Below, piece after piece: positions 9,558-17,044 of a DNA stretch of 51,473 bases. Made by a program: the position numbers and the translations under genes. The number at the start of each line of letters is the position of its first letter. Position 1 is the stretch's first letter. This stretch comes from CBDUQI01 sp965369325 (GTDB taxonomy: Bacteria > Pseudomonadota > Gammaproteobacteria > Steroidobacterales > JBCBZW01). The DNA lies in assembly GCA_965369325.1 (NCBI GenBank), contig CBDUQI010000010.1, positions 1-51,473 on the forward strand, given 5' to 3'. Under the pieces are notes generated by a model. That model saw only the letters and a list, made by a program, of their open reading frames with translations, did not search any database and was not told the origin of the DNA.

Positions 9558-9567
9558 CGGTCGTAAC

Positions 9568-11541
9568 CTAGGGATCACACATATCGCCAGTGCCACTTGG
9601 TCCAGGCGCTAACGAGAAAGCCGTTTTAAACACCGCCAGATCCTCGAAATTGATCACCCCGTCGCCGGTCAGGTCTTCCGGAAAGTCACCGGTAATCCAG
9701 AACAACGCTTTCATGAAAATCAAATCGGTAAAGTCGACGGTGCAATTCTGGTCGAAATCGGCGTCGCAGGCATTGCCGTACTGGTCGCCCTCGGAATCCT
9801 GTTGCGTTGGGTTAGGTACCAGCAGGCAGTTGTCGAAGGTATCACCGTGGCCGTCGGCATCGGAGTCCTTCGCGCCGTTGCCGAAGAAAACAAAGGCCTC
9901 GCCCGCGTTAATACGCCCATGCGGATCACCACCCGGCGAACTCACCAGGACATCTGCGGTACCGTCGCCGTTCACATCGCCCAGAAGGCTGAGTGCTTGC
10001 CCCGTCAGATCGCCGTCGTCGATACCACGTAAGGTAAACCCTTCCGTCCCGTCGCTGTACCCGTAGTGATCGTTCAGACTGCCCAGGTTATAGACCGCCT
10101 CACTCTGTACGAGTTGGCCAAAATACACATACGCTGCCCCGACCGGGGTTTTAGGCTGTCGGTCGTTGGGTACGCCAATCAGCACATCGCCAATTCCATC
10201 CTCATTGACATCGCCCGCAGGCCCAACGAACATCGGCGCTAGACCGCGTTCGAACAAATATCCCCGGCTTCCATCGCCATCCGGCGGGCGCAGTGTGGCA
10301 AGTTCAACGTCAAGGGGGAAGGCGTCACCCTGAGCCCGCCCGAACAACACGTAGGCCCGCCGGTTGTTCTTGAACGAAAACATCAGGTCATTGATGCCAT
10401 CGCCGTTGACGTCGCCGCCGTGTACTTCGCTCACGGAGTACTCGCAATCGCATGACGGATACTCGTCCATGTTAGGGAACACGCTCACCGCGAGGCTCGC
10501 GTCGGCGGGGTCCAGAGGCTCCGCTGAGGCGAATGGGGTTTGACGTCCGAACACCAGATAGGCTTGGTTAGTGCCGCCGCCGTCGTGGCTGTAACCTGAG
10601 ACCAGCAAGTCGCCCAAATCATCGTCGTTTACATCGCCCAACAATCCGACCCGCGTGCCAACCGCCGCCCGGCCACCCTCGTTGTCGAGCGCAAATCCCT
10701 CCAGACCTGTGCCATCGCTCAAGCTGGTCAGTTCAATTTCTGCAGGGAACGGCATGCCGCCGGTTCGACCGAATACCACATACGCCCGACCGTCGGCAGG
10801 TGTCGTCGCCCCTGCGTCAGCCTCGCCAGCACCCGGCTCACCGATGAGTAGATCATCGAGTGTATCGCCATTGACGTCCGGCCCGATCCCAATTGACGTG
10901 CCGGCTCCGCCCTGCTCGCCGTTGAGCACGAAACCGTCGGCGCCGTTGCCGCCATGGGCGATCTCCAGGGTATTCAACGCCAGCGTTGCGGGGAACGTAT
11001 GTCGACCGTAGACCACGTACACACGTCCAGCGCCAGTTCTGCCGCCAGGGTCGGCCTCCGGGCTACCCATCACGAGATCGTCGATACCATCTCCGTTGAG
11101 GTCGGCGCGGCCGCGGGCGAGCACGCGTGCGCCGCTCACCAGCATGGCATCGTCCGGCAGATCAGCCAGATCGATCTGGGGCGAGAAATCCGTACTGCGA
11201 CCAAACAACACGTAGATCGTACCGACACCCGCGGTGCCGTCCGGGGCGTACCTTGCCTCGACACCAATGTCGGGAGCGCCGTCGCCGTTGATGTCACCCA
11301 CGTAATGGGCTTCGATGGCATCGCCGTCGAACGCCCCTTGAATCACAAAACCGGCGCTTCCTGTATTGCCGTACGTCGGTGACAGTTGGAACAAGCCTAG
11401 TTCCGGAATTCTTACACCGCCTGCGGTAACGGTCGGACTTGCGATCAAACCGCTGGCCGCGCATGCTAAAGCCTGAATGAGATATAGCCGTCGACGCGGA
11501 CGAAGGCTGTTCTGAACAGCTATCACTAGCGGTGTATTCAA
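9568..11541 (-). CDS. Secreted seven-bladed FG-GAP propeller with dockerin-like C-terminus (paralogue 1)
   Basis: I place the start at TTG 11541: AGGAGA lies 5 bases upstream, and the context (GGAG, GTGA, then a start followed by AATAC) matches the start region of the upstream paralogue. This gives 657 residues; a longer frame to 11634 would overlap the upstream gene. The signal peptide has RPRRR then LYLIQALACAASGLIASPTVTA. Seven FG-GAP calcium loops are visible (GDINGDGAPDIG, DLNGDGIDDLVMG, DVNGDTLDDLLIG, DVNDDDLGDLLVS, DVNGDGINDLMFS, DVNEDGIGDVLIG, DVNGDGTADVLVS), with VYVVYGR-type strands, enough for a full integrin-like propeller. The TSP3 stretch, two EF-hand dockerin repeats and APGPSGTGDMCDP end the protein. 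Function unknown; surface or extracellular. Confidence 0.88.
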   Translation of the reverse strand: MNTPLVIAVQNSLRPRRRLYLIQALACAASGLIASPTVTAGGVRIPELGLFQLSPTYGNTGSAGFVIQGAFDGDAIEAHYVGDINGDGAPDIGVEARYAPDGTAGVGTIYVLFGRSTDFSPQIDLADLPDDAMLVSGARVLARGRADLNGDGIDDLVMGSPEADPGGRTGAGRVYVVYGRHTFPATLALNTLEIAHGGNGADGFVLNGEQGGAGTSIGIGPDVNGDTLDDLLIGEPGAGEADAGATTPADGRAYVVFGRTGGMPFPAEIELTSLSDGTGLEGFALDNEGGRAAVGTRVGLLGDVNDDDLGDLLVSGYSHDGGGTNQAYLVFGRQTPFASAEPLDPADASLAVSVFPNMDEYPSCDCEYSVSEVHGGDVNGDGINDLMFSFKNNRRAYVLFGRAQGDAFPLDVELATLRPPDGDGSRGYLFERGLAPMFVGPAGDVNEDGIGDVLIGVPNDRQPKTPVGAAYVYFGQLVQSEAVYNLGSLNDHYGYSDGTEGFTLRGIDDGDLTGQALSLLGDVNGDGTADVLVSSPGGDPHGRINAGEAFVFFGNGAKDSDADGHGDTFDNCLLVPNPTQQDSEGDQYGNACDADFDQNCTVDFTDLIFMKALFWITGDFPEDLTGDGVINFEDLAVFKTAFSLAPGPSGTGDMCDP

Positions 11542-11621
11542 GTCACTCTCCTGAACGTGAGTTGGCGAAACGGTCGATCCGCGCGGCGACGCCAACGGCG
11601 CGACGGGCGTATCGGGCCAGG

Positions 11622-13526
11622 TCAGTTTGTACATGCATCAGTGGTTCCACTCGGACCTGGCGGGGCAGCGAATGCCGCCTTGAGCAGTGCCAGGTCCTCA
11701 AAGTTAATAACCCCGTCGCCCGTCATGTCTTCAGGAAGATTACCGGTCGCCAGGAACCGTGCCTTCATGAATAACAAGTCGGTAAAATCTACCATGCAGT
11801 TTTGGTCGAAATCCGCGTCGCATCGGTTACCGTACCCGTCGGCATCAGAGTCCTCCTGCAACGGATTGTATGCTTCTCGGCAATTGTCGAGTGTGTCGCC
11901 AACGGTATCACCATCGGTATCCAGCGTGCCTTGCCCATAGAACACGAAAGTCGCCCCGCTCCGCCCGCCGCCGACAGGATCGGCACTGGGTGCCGTCACC
12001 ATCAGGTCCTCGATGCCATCACCGTTGACGTCGCCAACAGCGCCTATCCCCGCGGCCGCATCATCGTTAGGTTCGAGCCCGTTGATCACAAATCCTACGC
12101 TACCGTCACCGCCCGACTGCACCCGTAGCGTGGTTGGATTCACTACAGCGCCTGGCGAGGATGGGCGACCAAAATACACGTAGCCACGGTCTTCCTCCCA
12201 ACTGCGCAGCGGCACGTCTACGATACCGTCGCCGTTGAAATCGCCGGCTGATCTGGGGCTGAACTTCCAATCGGAGTGCCGAAAGATATATCCGTCGCTT
12301 CCATCGCCATCAAAGTCAGGCGTCAAACCCAGCAACCGAAACTGCGAGCTGAACCCCTCCCCGGCCGCCCGGCCGAAAACCACATAACCATGACCGTCAA
12401 CAGAATCCGCTTCGACGATCAGGTCGTTGATTCCGTCCGCATTCACATCGGCCCCACGGACACCTCGTACCGAGTATGGTGAGTAGCCTGGGCTCGGCTC
12501 CGGCTCAGGGATGAGCGCAAATCCTTGCGCCGGCACCAATGCGGTCACCGGCTCCTCAACTGCAAAAGGCGTGTGCCGTCCGAACACGACGTAACCCTCG
12601 CCGGTCCCGCCGTACTCGTCGGCTTCGCCGCCGACGAACAAATCACCAAGTGTGTCCCCGTTGACATCACCTAAAAATCGTACGCCATGCCCCAGTTCTG
12701 CCTGCCCGCCCTCTTTAGTCAGCACAAAGCCGGCACCGCTGTCGGTCGCGGTGAGCAGGTCGTTCAGGTGCACTTCCGCTGGGAACGGCGCCTCATGAGG
12801 TCTGCCAAACAGCACATAGGCACGCCCGTCGCTGGGATACTTGTCGTACGGGTCCGGCCCTGTCTCACCAACATCATGCTCGCCGATGATGAGATCGTCG
12901 ATACCGTCACCATTTACATCGGGCCCCATGGCAATGCTTTTGCCGGACTCGTCCGAGGTACTCACGACGACGAAACCCGCTTCCCCAGTCCCGCCGTTGG
13001 CAGCTTTCAAGCTGTCCAGATCGAACGCACGCGGAAATGTCTCACGGCCGTACACAACGTAGACAAACCGGGTAGGTTCCGAACTAGAGGATCTTACAAT
13101 GACATCGTTGATTCCGTCGCTGTTGATATCGCCGAGGCCGGTGGTAAAACCCGCACCGATGAGCTCCACGCCGTCAACGGCAATGTCTGCGGCATCGAGT
13201 TCCGGCGGGAAGCCGTCGGCGCGCCCGAACACGAGCCACGGGTTTAGCGACAGATCGTCAATACCGTCTGCGTTAACATCGCCAACTTGCCGAGGGACGG
13301 GCACCAATACGTCTGGCGAGCTGCTACGAATCACAAACCCCGCGCTACCCGTAGCACCGTTCTCCGGCAACAAATCTGCCAGGTCAATCTCCGCCACGCC
13401 GAACCCGCCGCCCGCAGCGGGCGTACTTACCGCGATGGCGCCCGCGGCATAAATCAACATTGAACCCAACTGCCACCAGGCATTTGACCGTGAACGGCTT
13501 TGATTCTTGATTCTCGAAGTATTCAC
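11622..13526 (-). CDS. Secreted seven-bladed FG-GAP propeller with dockerin-like C-terminus (paralogue 2)
   Basis: Start GTG 13526 has GGGAG 8 bases upstream; an alternative GTG at 13535 adds three residues. 634 residues. The signal peptide is SNAWWQLGSMLIYAAGAIAVSTPAAG. Seven FG-GAP loops are visible (DVNADGIDDLS, DINSDGINDVIV, DVNGDGIDDLIIG, DVNGDTLGDLFVG, DVNADGINDLIV, DFNGDGIVDVPL, DVNGDGIEDLMV). It is colinear with the downstream paralogue, including shared RAYVLFGR and PFPAEV segments and the TSP3/dockerin/PPGPSGTTDACTN end, so the two arose by tandem duplication. The 80-base gap suggests they are co-transcribed. Role inferred as surface or extracellular structural or adhesive protein. 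Confidence 0.88.
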   Translation of the reverse strand: MNTSRIKNQSRSRSNAWWQLGSMLIYAAGAIAVSTPAAGGGFGVAEIDLADLLPENGATGSAGFVIRSSSPDVLVPVPRQVGDVNADGIDDLSLNPWLVFGRADGFPPELDAADIAVDGVELIGAGFTTGLGDINSDGINDVIVRSSSSEPTRFVYVVYGRETFPRAFDLDSLKAANGGTGEAGFVVVSTSDESGKSIAMGPDVNGDGIDDLIIGEHDVGETGPDPYDKYPSDGRAYVLFGRPHEAPFPAEVHLNDLLTATDSGAGFVLTKEGGQAELGHGVRFLGDVNGDTLGDLFVGGEADEYGGTGEGYVVFGRHTPFAVEEPVTALVPAQGFALIPEPEPSPGYSPYSVRGVRGADVNADGINDLIVEADSVDGHGYVVFGRAAGEGFSSQFRLLGLTPDFDGDGSDGYIFRHSDWKFSPRSAGDFNGDGIVDVPLRSWEEDRGYVYFGRPSSPGAVVNPTTLRVQSGGDGSVGFVINGLEPNDDAAAGIGAVGDVNGDGIEDLMVTAPSADPVGGGRSGATFVFYGQGTLDTDGDTVGDTLDNCREAYNPLQEDSDADGYGNRCDADFDQNCMVDFTDLLFMKARFLATGNLPEDMTGDGVINFEDLALLKAAFAAPPGPSGTTDACTN

Positions 13527-13639
13527 GGAACTCACTCCCTCAGCGATTTTTCGATTTCTCTACCTTGACGGTCGCGCCGGCACTCGGTTTTGATCGGGCG
13601 TACTCAAGTTGTACGTCGCTCATGGTTTATCAGCGGGTG

Positions 13640-13661
13640 ATCTGTTGGTTCACCAATAGAT
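13640..13661. promoter_or_regulatory. 22-base imperfect dyad, possible operator
   Basis: The 22 bases 13640-13661 form a dyad with 9 of 11 pairs matching, centred on TTGGTTCACCAA. It lies about 115 bases upstream of the minus-strand propeller gene start. Its TTGGT/ACCAA core is shared with the dyad at 13871-13887, suggesting one regulator for both divergent transcripts. This is an inference from symmetry only. Confidence 0.35.
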
Positions 13662-13860
13662 GAATTGATCTCGCAACAGCATAGCACTCCCGCGCGGGGC
13701 GTTTATGGCTCAACGGTCGGGAAAATCTTGGGCGCGACAAAAATGTCGTTTCTCCGACATCCTATTGTGACGCGCGCCACGCTGAGATTGACTTGGCGCG
13801 TTTTCGTAAGAACCACGCATAGAAGAAATGAGGCACTCGAACCCGGGGTATCGCGACGGG

Positions 13861-13887
13861 CTGGAGTATCCAGTTGGTGACCAACTG
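13861..13887. promoter_or_regulatory. Two overlapping perfect palindromes upstream of the gene at 13954
   Basis: CTGGA GTA TCCAG at 13861-13873 overlaps CAGTTGG TGA CCAACTG at 13871-13887. Both arms are perfect. They end 66 bases before the start codon, so they could be operators or alternative 5' leader hairpins. Confidence 0.4.
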
Positions 13888-13953
13888 TGCGTTGGTTGAG
13901 CGAAGCGTAGCGATTTTGCCCTCTACGAACGTTGTCTATTTGAGGAGACGGAC

Positions 13954-15918
13954 ATGCAATCCAAAAAAGCATTCATCAAACTGTGCATGGCTTATGGGGT
14001 CCTTAGCACCTCGTTATCTCTTGCGCAGACAGGTACCGAGCTAGCAAGTATCACTCCACATGGAGTCCCCCCGACCGATCTCCCAATTACGCTACAAGGC
14101 ATGCGCGGCATCGCCTTTGATGGGCAGGATCTGTACTTCACGACAGATGGTGATCCACGAATCATCAAAATTGACACAACCGGACAATACATAAAGCAAT
14201 TTTTTGTGGGAAGTAACAACGAGAGCGTTGGAGGCCCTCTGGCTTGGCGAACTAACGCGTTGTGGACAATGAACTATGACGCGAATAGTTTTGCATTGTT
14301 TCTCGTTAATCCGGCAAACGGGGCGATCATTAGTTCTTGCGATATTGCACTCATGAATCCTGGCCACCCGGCGGTGGTCAGTCAACCAAACGTCGGGCAC
14401 AACCCGGACGGCCTTGATTGGACCGGCAGAAGCTTCTGGGTAAGCGGGGGACGGCTACCCGGCGTGACACCGAACCAGGTGGTCGAAGTTGAATCTGATT
14501 GCTCAATAGTGAGATCGTTTACCGCGCCTAGCAACACCGTTGGTGTTGCGTTCGCTGGCGACAATATGCTCTGGCACGCTTCGGCGCCACGAGGATCGGG
14601 CACCATACAGTTTCAAACAGATGTGGTAGGTGTCGCTTCGGGCAGTTCCTTTACCTCCCAAAGCCAGCGCGACCTGGCGTGTGATTCTGTCACGTTTCCT
14701 GGCAAGTCTGCGCTTTGGGGGTTACGCTCGAACAATGGCGAGATTAGGGCGTACGAGGTTCCAAGTTGCGAATCCTCGACCTCGTGTGGCAACGGCATCG
14801 CGGACAGCGGCGAACAATGCGATGGTGCGGATCTTCACTCTAAGACATGTCTTGACATCGGCTTCGATGGCGGCACATTAGCATGCTCGTCCAATTGCAG
14901 GCTCGATTTCACCAGCTGCTCTGCCACTGCTGTGCTGCACAACGGCCTCTCTCACGGCGCCCTTGGGGGCGCTACCCTGGAGTTGCAGGGCATACCTGAG
15001 GACGCCCTACGGGTAGGCAACATCAACGAGAGCGGGCACGATGGCGTGGCAATTGACGTTGGCGAGGCTATCCGCTGGTCCGGCGAGCTCGCGGAAGTAG
15101 ATCTATCGCTCAATGGCGAGGGACTCACCAGTACAGCGTTCGGTCAACTCAATGGCGTGCCGGATCAACTCTTGGCCTCGATCCGGTTTCGGCAAGAAGG
15201 TGGAGCGAGGATCTTCGACGCTGAATTCCCTGTCAACAATGGTGGCCCCCTTGTCTTACGGGTTTTTGACGAGTCGGGGAACCTGATGGCCGAACTACCG
15301 GATTTCGAGACCCAACAAGCCAGCGTAGACGACGGCGATGGCGAGGACGACGAGACTGGCGACGATGGTAACCATACCTTCACAACGGCCGTAGTAGATG
15401 GGCATTCGGTCTGTACGTGGCATGTGGATTTCGATGATATCGAGCCCACCCTGATCACAGTGGGGGGAACCACCTACATGGGCGCGTCAATGAGTGTCGA
15501 AACCGTTCCGCCAAACGGACCTCCTCCTGATGCTCCGATCGTTGCATTCGCTTCACAGATACGCATCAGCGCCGTAGCACCCGGCGGTGGAGCGTTCATG
15601 CTCTTGGACGAATCGGTCATCGCCTTGGCCGATACCGATGCTGATGGAGTATTGGATAACACCGACAACTGCACCGAGATTGCCAATCCAGATCAAAGAG
15701 ATACCAACGCTGATAACATTGGAAACATCTGTGACGGTGATTTCAACGGCGACTGTATCGTTGACTTTTTAGACCTTAACATCATGAAGGAAACGTTCTT
15801 CAGCGAAGACCCAGACACGGATATGAACGGCGATGGGACCGTGAGTTTTACAGACCTAGGACTCTTTAAATCCGCAGTGTTCGGTCCGCCAGGCCCCAGT
15901 GCTGTGGACTGCAATTAG
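13954..15918 (+). CDS. Secreted propeller-like protein with Cys-rich repeat and dockerin-like C-terminus
   Basis: 654 residues from ATG 13954, with GAGGAGA just upstream. Signal peptide about 1-24 (CMAYGVLSTSLSLAQ). Residues about 30-270 look like a beta-propeller (GIAFDGQDLYFTTDGDPRII, GLDWTGRSFWVSGGR), but no named family is certain. Residues about 275-325 are a Cys-rich repeat of the kind frequent in myxobacterial proteins (CGNGIADSGEQCDG, then CSSNC). A beta-rich region follows, including an acidic linker near 460 (DDGDGEDDETGDDG). The end is the shared module: DTDADGVLDNTDNC, DGDFNGDCIVDFLDL, MNGDGTVSFTDL, PPGPSAVDCN. It is divergent from the FG-GAP pair and probably surface-exposed. Ligand unknown. 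Confidence 0.85.
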   Translation: MQSKKAFIKLCMAYGVLSTSLSLAQTGTELASITPHGVPPTDLPITLQGMRGIAFDGQDLYFTTDGDPRIIKIDTTGQYIKQFFVGSNNESVGGPLAWRTNALWTMNYDANSFALFLVNPANGAIISSCDIALMNPGHPAVVSQPNVGHNPDGLDWTGRSFWVSGGRLPGVTPNQVVEVESDCSIVRSFTAPSNTVGVAFAGDNMLWHASAPRGSGTIQFQTDVVGVASGSSFTSQSQRDLACDSVTFPGKSALWGLRSNNGEIRAYEVPSCESSTSCGNGIADSGEQCDGADLHSKTCLDIGFDGGTLACSSNCRLDFTSCSATAVLHNGLSHGALGGATLELQGIPEDALRVGNINESGHDGVAIDVGEAIRWSGELAEVDLSLNGEGLTSTAFGQLNGVPDQLLASIRFRQEGGARIFDAEFPVNNGGPLVLRVFDESGNLMAELPDFETQQASVDDGDGEDDETGDDGNHTFTTAVVDGHSVCTWHVDFDDIEPTLITVGGTTYMGASMSVETVPPNGPPPDAPIVAFASQIRISAVAPGGGAFMLLDESVIALADTDADGVLDNTDNCTEIANPDQRDTNADNIGNICDGDFNGDCIVDFLDLNIMKETFFSEDPDTDMNGDGTVSFTDLGLFKSAVFGPPGPSAVDCN

Positions 15919-16026
15919 GCAGGATGTGGAGTGGTGCGATCGATATTGGTGCTTAGGGAAGCATCGCTGCGATAGAACCGCGACCGACTCAGTCGCTCCG
16001 ACGGGTTCCTTGCAAACCGTCATGGG

Positions 16027-16425
16027 ATGCCTACGTTGATCCCTGCTCGCCGCGAAGTCGATGATCTGTTCGGGCACGAGCCGCTCAGCAATCGTATCAG
16101 ATCAATCTTTAGCGACTACGCCAAGAAGGTCCTCTTGGCTGGGCACTACGATTTCCACATGGGTCACAAGCTGCACAATTATCTGAGCGAAGCCGGTTTC
16201 TCGATCTCCAAGGCATTTACGGTCGAAGATCAGGAGCTCTCCTTCAACGGGCCGGCTGCTCCGGGCGTACTCGATGCCTGGCGAGATCGGTTCGAGCGCA
16301 TGGCGTTACTTCGTCAGTTCTGTGGGGCCGCATACCCCCAAATCCAACACGAGTTTCTCGCTTGTTTGGCGTCCGACAACCATAAGTCAATAGCGAAGGT
16401 CCACTGCTGCATAGCGACCAGGTAG
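16027..16425 (+). pseudogene. C-terminal remnant of a class I methyltransferase
   Basis: The 132-residue frame resembles the C-terminal part of SAM-dependent methyltransferases: HYDFHMGHKLHNYLSEAGF, then a TVEDQELSF segment, WRDRFERMALL and a final EFLACLASDNHKSIAKVHCC. The N-terminal Rossmann half with the glycine-rich SAM motif is missing, and the 108 bases upstream do not continue it in any frame I can follow. No good ribosome site precedes ATG 16027. I therefore call it a 5'-truncated relic. A free-standing small protein is possible but less likely. It follows the secreted protein at 13954 and converges on the DoxX gene. Confidence 0.6.
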
Positions 16426-16500
16426 TGCAAACGCCTACGTATGGGCATTTCGTTCGATATCGAATATGTTGGATGAAATCTCAAAGTGAACACAGCAGCA

Positions 16501-16869
16501 TCAGTGGGCATTCGGGGTCCGCCGTTCCGACCGCCAGCGATAGACTCCGATAATGCTCAGGCTCAGGACGTAGGCGACATTCCACCAAATCCCTTGATCG
16601 TGGGTAAGGTGGGTGTACATGGCACCGATCATGATCACGATCAGCCCGCCAGCAGCGAACGGCGCCAGTCGCGGGATCAGCAGCCCAATCGCACCGGCCG
16701 ACTCCAGCGCCGCGATGAGGTAGAGAAACCACGCCGGATAGCCCCAGGCCTCAAAGCGTCCCACCCACCCGGGCATGGTGAATTTCGGCAGTGCCGACAA
16801 CAGGAACAGTGCCGAGATCACGCCGACAAGCCCCCAAATGACAATACGTCCGAGCTGTCCGTTTTTCAT
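16501..16869 (-). CDS. DoxX family membrane protein
   Basis: 122 residues with four hydrophobic segments (about 8-28, 45-65, 70-88, 95-112), the size and topology of the DoxX family. Typical motifs are ALPKFTMPGWVGRFEAWGYP after the first span and AALESAGAIGLLIPRLA in the second. DoxX-type proteins are small inner-membrane proteins, linked in some bacteria to thiosulfate:quinone oxidoreductase or to redox-stress complexes; no role can be fixed here. It stands alone on the minus strand with about 175 bases to the next gene. The ATG at 16869 begins MKNGQLGRI. Confidence 0.85.
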   Translation of the reverse strand: MKNGQLGRIVIWGLVGVISALFLLSALPKFTMPGWVGRFEAWGYPAWFLYLIAALESAGAIGLLIPRLAPFAAGGLIVIMIGAMYTHLTHDQGIWWNVAYVLSLSIIGVYRWRSERRTPNAH

Positions 16870-17044
16870 TGGCTATCCTCACTGTGCGGATGGGGCGTTA
16901 AGAAAATTACACCCGATCACCGTGGGGACAACAAGCCGCTATGAGCATCCCTGACAGTTCCCTGACAAAGGCGTATCGTTTAGTTGGTGCAAGCACGCAT
17001 CCGGTCTCTGTCTCTCATCCGGGCACATACGAACCATAGATTGA

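Larger units (their letters stand above)
13527..13953. other. 427-base divergent intergenic region with related palindromes
   Basis: It separates the minus-strand propeller pair from the plus-strand gene at 13954, so it should carry two promoters. No plus-strand frame here has a credible ribosome site and family. It holds three dyads, listed separately, plus overlapping CGACA/TGTCG inverted repeats at 13735-13760 (CGACA, four A, TGTCG, six bases, CGACA). Confidence 0.55.

Noticed and set aside
13820..13900. Possible tRNA (GAACCCGGG and nearby stems)
   Set aside because: On the minus strand a TTCGAGT-like loop appears, but its flanking bases do not pair as a T-stem and no acceptor or anticodon arm can be built.
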